Origin: Planctomycetes bacterium syqfu
GTDB lineage: Bacteria; Planctomycetota; Phycisphaerae; Phycisphaerales; Phycisphaeraceae
DNA length: 64,000 nt
Assembly (NCBI GenBank): GCA_020974905.1
Contig: CP087563.1
Span: 1,364,001-1,428,000 of the forward strand
Direction of reading: 5' to 3'
Position 1 is the first letter of the stretch; each line of letters starts with the position of its first letter. The position numbers and the translations under genes were made by a program. The notes under the pieces were generated by a model. The model had not been told where the DNA came from. It worked only from the letters and a program-made list of their open reading frames with translations, and ran no database searches. Below are positions 9,508 through 16,775 of this stretch, piece by piece.

Positions 9508-9981
9508 TCACGCCGGTGCGACATGCCCCAGATGCAACTCGGCATGTCGCAGATGCAGTGCGTACCATTTCTCGTAGCTGAGTTTGCCGAACAATGGGCT
9601 GGCTTGGTTCATCGCACCGGGGACTTTAGCCAATTCGATTTCACTCCGGAGATTGGCAACGGCCTGCTCCATGGAGATGTCAGCAGGTGGGACGAATTGT
9701 GCTTCAAATGCTGGGGGAATTTTAAATCCACTGGGGATATCACGCTTGCCGATACCACCACGTAACAAGCGTCCGAGGATGCGTAACCACAGCGGTGCTT
9801 TGACGGTTGTCCCTTCACGCGACATCGTCATGAAGCGGCGAATGTGGTCGATGTTCTGCGCTGCAGTCCATTGGCCACCGAGTTTGATGTCGGATGCATC
9901 CTGCAAGGTTTGAACATCCGCAAGAATGTCATCAAACGTTTCAAAATGCAGTTGGCGGAGTTTATTGGCTTTGCTGGTCAT
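9508..9981 (-). CDS. DUF1569 family protein (DinB-like helical bundle)
   Basis: 157 residues from the ATG at 9981, preceded by GGA; a TTG four codons upstream is the only alternative. The sequence contains GGQWTAAQNIDHIRRF near residue 40 and a C-terminal YALHLRHAELHLGH, which match the spaced histidines of the DUF1569 family, related to DinB-type metal-binding four-helix bundles. Biochemical role unknown in the family. It lies tail to head with tag on the same strand, with 29 bases between, and may share a transcript with it. Confidence 0.7.
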   Translation of the reverse strand: MTSKANKLRQLHFETFDDILADVQTLQDASDIKLGGQWTAAQNIDHIRRFMTMSREGTTVKAPLWLRILGRLLRGGIGKRDIPSGFKIPPAFEAQFVPPADISMEQAVANLRSEIELAKVPGAMNQASPLFGKLSYEKWYALHLRHAELHLGHVAPA

Positions 9982-10010
9982 GAGGTGTTCCAAGCAGTAA
10001 AAGTAATCGG

Positions 10011-10583
10011 TCAGACGGAGACTTCAGCATGGCGGAAGCATGTAATGACGTGATCATTGACCATGCCCACACTTTGCATCAGGGCATACATCGTAGTCGG
10101 TCCGACAAAACGAAAGCCGCGTTTGAGCATGTCTTTACTCATGGCTTTTGAGATGGGCGATTGGGCGGGGATGTCTTTCATCGTCTTGTGATGATTGATG
10201 ATGGGCTTGCCTTCGACGAATTGCCACATGTAGGCATCGAGGCTGCCGAACTCTTTCTGGATGTTAAGGACGGCTTTGGCGTTGTTGATGGTGCTCTCGA
10301 TTTTAAGTCGGTTGCGAATGATGCTCGCGTCGCCCATGAGTCGCTCGACATCCTTGGCGGTGAATTTGGCAACCTTCCGGGGGTCGAACTGTTTGAAGAG
10401 CTTGCGATAGCCTTCACGCTTTTTGAGAATGGTCAGCCAACTCAAACCCGCTTGCGCACCTTCGAGTGTAATCTTCTCATAAAGCCGATTGTCATCATGC
10501 ACCGGCACGCCCCACTCGGTGTCGTGATACACGATCTCCAACGGATCCTTGGCCCAACCGCATCGGCAGACTTCTTTACTCAT
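10011..10583 (-). CDS. tag: DNA-3-methyladenine glycosylase I
   Basis: 190 residues from the ATG at 10583, which has AAGGAAA ten bases upstream; an in-frame start at 10625 would add a non-homologous leader. The N-terminus CRCGWAKDPLEIVYHDTEWG and the C-terminal NDHVITCFRH closely match E. coli Tag, where Cys4, His17 and a C-terminal His/Cys pair bind zinc. GAQAGLSWLTILKKRE is the conserved helix lining the base pocket. Tag removes 3-methyladenine and 3-methylguanine from alkylated DNA. Its upstream flank is a 21-bp terminal inverted repeat element, so its promoter probably lies within or just before that element. Confidence 0.93.
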   Translation of the reverse strand: MSKEVCRCGWAKDPLEIVYHDTEWGVPVHDDNRLYEKITLEGAQAGLSWLTILKKREGYRKLFKQFDPRKVAKFTAKDVERLMGDASIIRNRLKIESTINNAKAVLNIQKEFGSLDAYMWQFVEGKPIINHHKTMKDIPAQSPISKAMSKDMLKRGFRFVGPTTMYALMQSVGMVNDHVITCFRHAEVSV

Positions 10584-10613
10584 GAGGTGTTTCCTTTTGT
10601 ATTTTGAGGAACT

Positions 10614-10773
10614 TATTTTTAACACGAAGGTGCGAAGGACACAAAGATCACGAAGAAAAAAAACATATTAACAATCTCTCTTAACGCTGGGCTCTCTGTG
10701 GACTCTGTGGTAAATAATCTGCCTTGAAAAACTTCGCGTCCTACGCGACCTACGCACCTTCGTGTTAAAAATA
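10614..10773. repeat. 160-bp element with 21-bp perfect terminal inverted repeats
   Basis: Positions 10614-10634 (TATTTTTAACACGAAGGTGC then G) are the exact reverse complement of 10753-10773. Imperfect pairing continues inward (GCGAAGGACAC against GCGTAGGTCGC). The interior carries a decayed copy of the CTCTGTGG...GCCTTGA repeat seen elsewhere in the window. It separates the divergent tag and uronate isomerase-like genes. No target duplication is evident, and it encodes nothing convincing. Confidence 0.7.
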
Positions 10774-10852
10774 TTACCGCACTTTCCTCAAACCGTTCGT
10801 ACCGGTACAATACCGATTGATTTATCTGGAATCTTAAACACGGAGCGACTTC

Positions 10853-12127
10853 ATGAAACGCGCGGATCTCAAGAAAACCGTTCACAAAATCATCAATGAT
10901 CAACCGGTCACCGACCTGCATACCCACTGTTACACGCCGGCTTTCGGCGCCTGCCCGGAGCCCAATGGTTTGCTGCTTTGGGGCATTGACGAGTTGGTGA
11001 CATATCACTATCTCATCGCCGAAGTGTATCGCGTGGTACCTGCAACGGAACTGCCTTACGAAGACTTCTGGAAGATGACCAAACAGGAGCAGGCGGATCA
11101 CATCTGGAAGCACCTGTTCGTTGAGAACACCCCGATCAGTGAAGCCTGTCGCGGCGTGTTGACGACGTTGAGCAAGCTCGGTTTGGATCCGAACGAAAAG
11201 TCACTGGACAAGTACCGCAAGTATTTTGCCAAGTGGACGCCCAGCGATTACATCGACAAGGTGATGGAAGTTGCCAACGTCGATTCGATCACGATGACCA
11301 ATCCGGTGTTCGACGATGTGGAACGTGAGAAGTGGCTTGCTGATCCGACGATTGGTGATGACCCACGTTTTGAAGCGGTGCTGCGTATCGACCCCTTGTT
11401 GCGTGACTGGTCGGGTGCGGTGGCCAAGATGCGTGAATGGGGTTACGACGTCAACGAAGATTTCTCGGGTAACACCATCAACGAAACCCGTCGCTTCCTG
11501 GGCGAATGGATTCATCGTCAGAAGGCCATTTATGTTGCGATGAGTCTGCCCCCGGAATTCAAGTATCCGAATCCTGAAAATCCTGCTGCGGATAAATTCA
11601 TCCGCGACATTCTCATGCCGCTGTGTGAAGACCTTGGTTTGCCTTGGGCCATGATGATTGGCTCGCGTCTGCAGGTCAATCCGGCACTCAAGGATGCAGG
11701 CGACATGGTGGGCAAGTCCGACGTGCTCTCCGTGGTGCATCTGTGTCAGGAATTCCCGAACAATAAATTCATGGTGACGATGCTCAGCCGCGAGAATCAG
11801 CACGAGTTGTGCATTGCCGCCCGCAAGTTTGGCAACCTGTTCCTCTTCGGTTGCTGGTGGTTCCTGAATAACCCGAGCATCATTGAAGAGATGACCCGCG
11901 AACGCATTGAACTGCTGGGCACCACCATCGCCCCGCAGCACAGTGATGCTCGTATTCTGGATCAGTTGGTGTACAAATGGGACCACAGCCGCAAGATCAT
12001 CGCGGATGTGTTGGTCGACAAGTACTCGGATGTGATGGATGTCGGTTACAAGGTCACCAAGAAGATGATCAAGCGCGATGCCGCGTTGCTGCTGCGTGAT
12101 AACTTCCGCAACTTTGTGGCTCGCTGA
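10853..12127 (+). CDS. Uronate isomerase-like amidohydrolase (UxaC superfamily)
   Basis: 424 residues. Metal-binding HxH at His23/His25 in TDLHTHCYTPAFG; the later segments GNLFLFGCWWFLNN and APQHSDARILDQLVYKW parallel the conserved GGCWWF and TDSRS/R-H-x-YF regions of glucuronate/galacturonate isomerase UxaC. UxaC converts D-glucuronate to fructuronate and D-galacturonate to tagaturonate. E. coli UxaC is about 470 residues, so this is a shorter, divergent member and its exact substrate may differ. Placement before a GntR regulator and a pectate-lyase-superfamily gene supports a role in uronic acid metabolism. It has a GGAG ribosome site and a terminator 60 bases downstream. Confidence 0.75.
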   Translation: MKRADLKKTVHKIINDQPVTDLHTHCYTPAFGACPEPNGLLLWGIDELVTYHYLIAEVYRVVPATELPYEDFWKMTKQEQADHIWKHLFVENTPISEACRGVLTTLSKLGLDPNEKSLDKYRKYFAKWTPSDYIDKVMEVANVDSITMTNPVFDDVEREKWLADPTIGDDPRFEAVLRIDPLLRDWSGAVAKMREWGYDVNEDFSGNTINETRRFLGEWIHRQKAIYVAMSLPPEFKYPNPENPAADKFIRDILMPLCEDLGLPWAMMIGSRLQVNPALKDAGDMVGKSDVLSVVHLCQEFPNNKFMVTMLSRENQHELCIAARKFGNLFLFGCWWFLNNPSIIEEMTRERIELLGTTIAPQHSDARILDQLVYKWDHSRKIIADVLVDKYSDVMDVGYKVTKKMIKRDAALLLRDNFRNFVAR

Positions 12128-12183
12128 TGCCATGGTTCTAAAGCCTCTGGCTTTAGTTCTGATATGCAACTCAATGAACCCCA

Positions 12184-12217
12184 ATGGCCGTGGAATTGAT
12201 CCGCGGCCATTTTTATT
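12184..12217 (+). terminator. Intrinsic terminator after uronate isomerase-like gene
   Basis: ATGGCCGTGG (12184-12193) pairs with CCGCGGCCAT (12201-12210) with one G-U pair, followed by TTTTATTT. A small hairpin CTAAAGCC-TCT-GGCTTTAG lies just before it at about 12139-12157. Confidence 0.8.
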
Positions 12218-12240
12218 TGCAATTTTTCAGCGGCTGGTTA

Positions 12241-12286
12241 TTGACTTGCTTTAACGACTGAATAATATTATTGCAGTATTAATACT
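12241..12286 (+). promoter_or_regulatory. Promoter and candidate auto-operator of GntR gene
   Basis: TTGACT (12241-12246) and TAATAT (12263-12268) are separated by 16 bases. Two perfect palindromes overlap or follow the -10 box: AATAATATTATT (12261-12272) and AGTATTAATACT (12275-12286). The ATG is at 12303. Their position suggests binding by the regulator itself; that is inference. Confidence 0.5.
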
Positions 12287-12302
12287 TTAATGAGATTATT
12301 CA

Positions 12303-13487
12303 ATGATCGCTGAACTCTCCATCAATCAGACATGCAAACGCGTCCTGACATACATCCGTCATCATGGTTTTGGGGCCGGCGACCGCCTGCCGACACAAAG
12401 CCAGATGGTTGAGGAGTTGGGCATTGGCAGTAATGTTTTGCAGTCGGCGATGAAGCATTTGGAAACCAAGGGATTGATCCAGCGCAAGCCACGTATGGGG
12501 ACCATTTTCAACGCCAAGCCAATCAGCATCCCGATGGACTGGATGATCGGGATTATCATTCCGTCGTTACAGAATCAGCACACACCGTTTTATGCGGTGT
12601 TTCTTGAAATGGTTCTGACGCACCTTGCTGCCAAGGGATGTCACTATCGGATTTATAATTTTGATCAGTTCCCACACAAATCTTCAGATTTAAAAAAATA
12701 CAATCCCGGATTTGCCCAGGATGTTTCGGATGGTGTTCTTGATGCCCTGATCACATCTGCGATTTCCGATCATTGGTTTGTGAACTATTGCAGCAAGCAT
12801 AAACTGGAACTGGCAATCGCCAAAACCCCGGACAACTTTGAACCAGATATCAAACACTGTGTGCTTGGCGGGAAAATTAATGAGCCGACCATGATTGATA
12901 ATGCCGTCGCCCTACTGTCGGAGAAGGGTTGTCAACACGTTTGCCTGGTGAATGATGACGGTCCGGGTTTCTTGCCACAACCCATTCTTGATACATTCAT
13001 AACCACGACACAGCAACATGGTGTTCAAGCAAGCGAAATGCACTGCGGCCATGGTTTGATTCTTGCAGGTCGGAAAATCGGCCAAACGCTGTTGCAGTTG
13101 CCCGCAAAACAACGTCCAGACGGATTGATCATCATCAAAGACGATCACATTTGCCTGGGCTTAACTCAAGTCCTCAGCCAGCAATCGGAATATCGCCCGA
13201 TGATCTGTGTCCAAGGCTGTTACCAGGCCCCCTTGGCATTCGCTTTACCTGTGTTTCGGTATGAGTATGACTTGACCGAGTTGGTGAATAGTTCCGTGGA
13301 TCGTTTACTGTTGCGTTTGCTTGGTCATCCATCAGAGTGCAAGTCCCAATTATTTGAAGCCACGCGCAATCCTGCAGGCCCAACCGCTTTGCCACCCCAA
13401 TGGGATCAGTTGGTCCCGCGTTCACCCCAGCCGGGTGTCAAACAATTGGATACACCATCATTATTGCCACTGCCACCGCAATGCTGA
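12303..13487 (+). CDS. GntR-type regulator with LacI-like sensor domain
   Basis: 394 residues. A winged helix-turn-helix occupies about 8-70 (FGAGDRLPTQSQMVEELGIGSN, then GLIQRKPRMGTIF), typical of the GntR family. From about 75 the protein looks like a periplasmic-binding-protein/LacI fold (MIGIIIPSLQNQHTPFYAVF, ...RPDGLIIIKDDHICLGLTQVLSQ). This combination is known in AraR-like sugar-responsive repressors. It is expected to bind operator DNA and release it on binding a sugar. Its neighbours, a uronate isomerase-like gene and a pectate-lyase-superfamily gene, suggest a uronate or oligosaccharide ligand. Palindromes in its own promoter suggest autoregulation. Confidence 0.82.
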   Translation: MIAELSINQTCKRVLTYIRHHGFGAGDRLPTQSQMVEELGIGSNVLQSAMKHLETKGLIQRKPRMGTIFNAKPISIPMDWMIGIIIPSLQNQHTPFYAVFLEMVLTHLAAKGCHYRIYNFDQFPHKSSDLKKYNPGFAQDVSDGVLDALITSAISDHWFVNYCSKHKLELAIAKTPDNFEPDIKHCVLGGKINEPTMIDNAVALLSEKGCQHVCLVNDDGPGFLPQPILDTFITTTQQHGVQASEMHCGHGLILAGRKIGQTLLQLPAKQRPDGLIIIKDDHICLGLTQVLSQQSEYRPMICVQGCYQAPLAFALPVFRYEYDLTELVNSSVDRLLLRLLGHPSECKSQLFEATRNPAGPTALPPQWDQLVPRSPQPGVKQLDTPSLLPLPPQC

Positions 13488-13518
13488 AATGGCATTGTGA
13501 CTGTAATGGAGCTATCTC

Positions 13519-14289
13519 ATGACAAAATCTGTTCTGAGAATCAATGCGTTTACTTTGATTGAATTGCTGGTGGTCATCAGTATCGTATCGCTGCTGATTT
13601 CCATCCTCCTGCCGGCATTGGGTAAAGCACGCGAAGCGGCCCAGCGGGTCACGTGCATGACGAATCTTCACCAGACGGACCTGGCATTGAAGACCTACAT
13701 CACCGACAACGATGGCTACTTTTGTCCCAACATACCCTACGTAAACAATGTATCAAACATCATCTGGAACGGTAATGTCCCGATGCCGGTAGGGACCGGT
13801 GTGCTGGTTGCAGGTCAATACCTTCAATCCAGCAATGGGCTTTACTGTCCGAGTAATACTTATCTTGACGGTTACTGGGACCCGGGACCGGCCGGACCGA
13901 AGTATGGTGACACCAACAAGACGGTCTACTGTGATTATGCTTTGAACACCATGCTCATGATGCGGCCACGAGGCAGTACCTATTCATCATCAAACGTCTA
14001 TGCCGACTACCGGCTTGACGACAATAAATCAGATTTCCCCTTATTTGCAGACATTTTCATGACGCGTGACTTTTCACTGGGCGCCAAAGCAACCTACTAC
14101 CGGCCGCATCACACCCAGGGCTTGAGCATGGTTTTTCTGGATGGCAGCACCAATCACTTGAGTTTTGATGCCATTGGAACACCACCAACTGTCAGCTTCG
14201 ATCACACCTATGGAACAGCACTTGCCTTGACCTCTACTTTTGACAGCTATGCATGGTGGATCCAGTTGCAAGAATGTTATGGGCGATAA
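13519..14289 (+). CDS. Prepilin-like protein with H-X9-DG motif
   Basis: 256 residues. The N-terminus [18 protein letters not shown] is a type IV pilin/pseudopilin processing and methylation signal (cleavage expected before Phe, Glu at +5), followed by a hydrophobic helix. Near the C-terminus His198-X9-Asp208-Gly209 matches the 'H-X9-DG' signature that is abundant in planctomycetes and Lentisphaerae. These pseudopilins are thought to be handled by a type II secretion-like apparatus; individual functions are largely unknown. It lies 31 bases after the GntR gene and 69 bases before the polysaccharide-lyase-like gene, consistent with one operon for polymer capture or degradation. Confidence 0.88.
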   Translation: MTKSVLRINAFTLIELLVVISIVSLLISILLPALGKAREAAQRVTCMTNLHQTDLALKTYITDNDGYFCPNIPYVNNVSNIIWNGNVPMPVGTGVLVAGQYLQSSNGLYCPSNTYLDGYWDPGPAGPKYGDTNKTVYCDYALNTMLMMRPRGSTYSSSNVYADYRLDDNKSDFPLFADIFMTRDFSLGAKATYYRPHHTQGLSMVFLDGSTNHLSFDAIGTPPTVSFDHTYGTALALTSTFDSYAWWIQLQECYGR

Positions 14290-14358
14290 ACAAAACCTGA
14301 CACAACCTTCCCAGCCAATTCCCTCAAACTATTTTTTACTTGTATAGGAGTCTCATTG

Positions 14359-15606
14359 ATGCGACGCAAAATGATCTGCGCAATCACTTATTGTCTGCTT
14401 GCTTTTACAACGCTTTGGCAACCAACGTTTTCGTTTGCTGACCAACCATCAAATCATCTGATCAACATCAAAGATTTGGGTGCTGTAGGTGATGGCCAAG
14501 CCGATGACACCGCGGCCTTTCAAAAAGCTTTTGACACAACCTCCGCAGATATCAGTGAAATTCTGATCCCGGCAGGTCGCTATCGCATCACTCAGACACT
14601 GACTTTCAAACAACATGCTGCCAAAGGCATGATCATCCGCGGGCAAGGTGGTGTCGGATGGAAACATTGGCCCAAGGCAAGTACGCTCGTTTGGGATGGA
14701 CCAGAAGGTGGCACACTGCTTCAAACCGTCGGCATGGGTGGATGCAGCTTCAGTGACATAAACTTTGATGGCAGTCAAAAAGCAGGGGTCCTCTTTCTAG
14801 CCAATACGGTCAAGGGTTGGGGAAACATGATCAACAGCATGAACAATGTCAGTTTCTATCGTGCGAATATCGGGATTCAGATGGGCAGCGTCGCTGGGGA
14901 ACACAATAACTCTGACTACATTTTTCAGAACATCCTGTTCGGATCTCTCAAAAATGGCTTTCTGGTAAAAAATGACCAGGGCGTGGACTTCCTGTTTAAC
15001 TTTATCTTCGCCCTGCGCTGTGACACGATTCTCAACTTTGAACGTGGGGGCAACCTGCAGGTCAACAATGCACAGATGACCAACTGCAAACTCTTTTTGG
15101 ATGTGGGTGGCGGTGGTCGCAACGCTGGGACTTTTCTGTGTAATAACATCCGCATCGAATCAAGCGATGGTGGTGCCAACAGTCGGTACCAACTTGTCAA
15201 GAGTTATCCCAAGTGGCAACAAGCCATCATCAAGTTCATTAACTATGACGACGTTCAACATGCCTGGATACGCAACCCAACGCCCGATCGCATCATCCCC
15301 CTCTGTGACATCGGCCCGGGAAGTATGGTGATCATTGAGAGCTCCATTTTCAACAGTCCATTGGCCAATCTCAACGGTACGGCTGAGGCACCGGCCAATC
15401 TCATCACACGCGATTGCTCGTTTAGCTTTGTTCAACCACAGGACACGATCAATGCCAATGAATACGGTTATTTCAAACTGCTTGGCAATATGACCAGCAA
15501 GATGAGTCACTTACAGGACATCATCAAATGGCCTGTCAACGAACCGATCACACACAGTGTGGATCAAATTATCAAAGGACAATCCATGCAGCCTGCTGAG
15601 CAATGA
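14359..15606 (+). CDS. Secreted pectate-lyase-superfamily beta-helix protein
   Basis: 415 residues from ATG 14359, eight bases after AGGAG; a TTG immediately before it is less likely. A signal peptide (ICAITYCLLAFTTLWQP...FA) predicts export. INIKDLGAVGDGQADDTAAF is the hallmark start of the pectate lyase superfamily/GH28-related right-handed beta-helix (PF12708-type), followed by repeated short strands rich in Asn and Gly. Such proteins include polygalacturonases, lyases and phage tailspikes; catalytic residues cannot be assigned from one sequence. With the uronate isomerase-like gene and the GntR regulator nearby, degradation of a uronate-containing polysaccharide is the best guess. Confidence 0.78.
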   Translation: MRRKMICAITYCLLAFTTLWQPTFSFADQPSNHLINIKDLGAVGDGQADDTAAFQKAFDTTSADISEILIPAGRYRITQTLTFKQHAAKGMIIRGQGGVGWKHWPKASTLVWDGPEGGTLLQTVGMGGCSFSDINFDGSQKAGVLFLANTVKGWGNMINSMNNVSFYRANIGIQMGSVAGEHNNSDYIFQNILFGSLKNGFLVKNDQGVDFLFNFIFALRCDTILNFERGGNLQVNNAQMTNCKLFLDVGGGGRNAGTFLCNNIRIESSDGGANSRYQLVKSYPKWQQAIIKFINYDDVQHAWIRNPTPDRIIPLCDIGPGSMVIIESSIFNSPLANLNGTAEAPANLITRDCSFSFVQPQDTINANEYGYFKLLGNMTSKMSHLQDIIKWPVNEPITHSVDQIIKGQSMQPAEQ

Positions 15607-15644
15607 ATTGACAACGAGCAAGTGACATCCATCATCCCTCTGAA

Positions 15645-15688
15645 TAAAAAAAGAGCACTGGTTTGAAAGCCAGTGCTCTATTTTTATT
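15645..15688. terminator. Bidirectional intrinsic terminator
   Basis: AGAGCACTGG (15652-15661) and CCAGTGCTCT (15670-15679) form a perfect 10-bp stem, with an A-run before and ATTTTTATTT after. It serves the beta-helix gene on the plus strand and the DUF481 gene on the minus strand. Confidence 0.9.
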
Positions 15689-15692
15689 TGTC

Positions 15693-15732
15693 TTATCTGT
15701 GTTCATCTGTGGCTAAAAATGCCTTGAACACG
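15693..15732 (+). repeat. Copy of TATCTGTGTTCATCTGTGG repeat
   Basis: The segment reads TTATCTGTGTTCATCTGTGG, then CTAAAAATGCCTTGAACACG. The second half recurs at 24291-24312, and the first half at 334-451. Confidence 0.6.
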
Positions 15733-15757
15733 GTAGCTCACGACTTACAGCCAAGCT

Positions 15758-16723
15758 TTAGAACTTGAACACCAAAGCGCTGTAGAGACGGAAGTCGTTA
15801 TGCTTGACGCCGTCGTCGACCTGGGATTGGTACTCGTTTTCGACGCCGACTTTGAGGCTGACTTTGTCGACGGTGTTCAGGTCGATGACCCATGATGCAT
15901 CGGAGACGATGCGGTATTCACCGATATCAGAGAGATCAGGATAAATCGTCGAGCCAGCGGTGAACTTCTGGTTCTTGGAGATGTTCCAAGCCAGCTCGAA
16001 CCCAGCAAGCAACTCAGGGGTGACGTCTTCGTCGGTTGAACCATACTCCTTGGTTGCACCTGCACCAAGCTTGAACTTGACGGTCAAATCTTCCTTGTCG
16101 ATCCACAAATAACCGGCACCGGCAGCAGCGCTGACACGCTTGTCCCAGGACTGAAATTCGTCATAGTCAAAGCGACCCTGCGCGAAAATCGACCACGGGG
16201 AATCCACGAACAGCCATTCGTGCTTGAGGCCTGCGGTGAACTTGTTGGTGCTCACATCGCCATCGGTTTGATCACGATAGTAAGAGGTATCAAAGTCCCA
16301 CTGGCGCTTTTCGTTTTTCGTGGTGGTGTTAAAGCGGAGATAGATGTTGGCCTTTTCCGTGTTACCGGTTGCGACCATGGCGCCAGCTTCGAAGGTCGAA
16401 TCCCAATCGGCCAGGAAAGTCAAAAACGGGCCGTCCTTGCGTTCGGGCAGCGGCTCGATTTCCTTCTTGGGTTCGGGCTTGGCTTCCACCACTGCTTCGG
16501 GAACGGGCTTGACCTGTTCCTTGAACACCGCCTGAACCTTGGCACGGGGCAGCGTCAGACGACCGAGCACGGAGTGTTGAAGCACAACCTGCTTGTCATT
16601 TTCTTCAAGGACCACGCCCTGAAGTCGGTCGGAGTTTAAGAGCACGACTTCATCTGCACGCAGCCCGGAAGTCACACACATCACCAAGGCTAATGTTGTT
16701 GCACACAACCATGTTTTGAACAT
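15758..16723 (-). CDS. DUF481 outer-membrane beta-barrel protein
   Basis: 321 residues with a clear signal peptide (MFKTWLCATTLALVMCVTSG then LRADE). Residues 23-75 (EVVLLNSDRLQGVVLEEND...GRLTLPRAKVQAV) form a small beta-rich domain common in planctomycete secreted proteins. A Pro/Glu/Lys-rich linker follows. From about 105 alternating hydrophobic beta strands (RWDFDTSYYRDQTDGD-like segments, ending in SALVFKF with the C-terminal Phe typical of outer-membrane proteins) match the DUF481 family, as in E. coli YdiY. Location in the outer membrane is inferred from the pattern. Function is unknown in the family. It ends at the bidirectional terminator. Confidence 0.85.
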   Translation of the reverse strand: MFKTWLCATTLALVMCVTSGLRADEVVLLNSDRLQGVVLEENDKQVVLQHSVLGRLTLPRAKVQAVFKEQVKPVPEAVVEAKPEPKKEIEPLPERKDGPFLTFLADWDSTFEAGAMVATGNTEKANIYLRFNTTTKNEKRQWDFDTSYYRDQTDGDVSTNKFTAGLKHEWLFVDSPWSIFAQGRFDYDEFQSWDKRVSAAAGAGYLWIDKEDLTVKFKLGAGATKEYGSTDEDVTPELLAGFELAWNISKNQKFTAGSTIYPDLSDIGEYRIVSDASWVIDLNTVDKVSLKVGVENEYQSQVDDGVKHNDFRLYSALVFKF

Positions 16724-16775
16724 TTCTTTTCCTCTACGAACAATACGAATCGTTAAATGTGTTTTGTTGGATCAA

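Noticed and set aside
9363-9581. 72-codon frame with HSRAGGNPVAF
   Set aside because: It is a translation of element F1; the same peptide-like text arises at other F1 copies.
10619-11113. 164-codon minus-strand frame over the uronate isomerase start
   Set aside because: Antisense to a clear gene and partly made of the inverted-repeat element.
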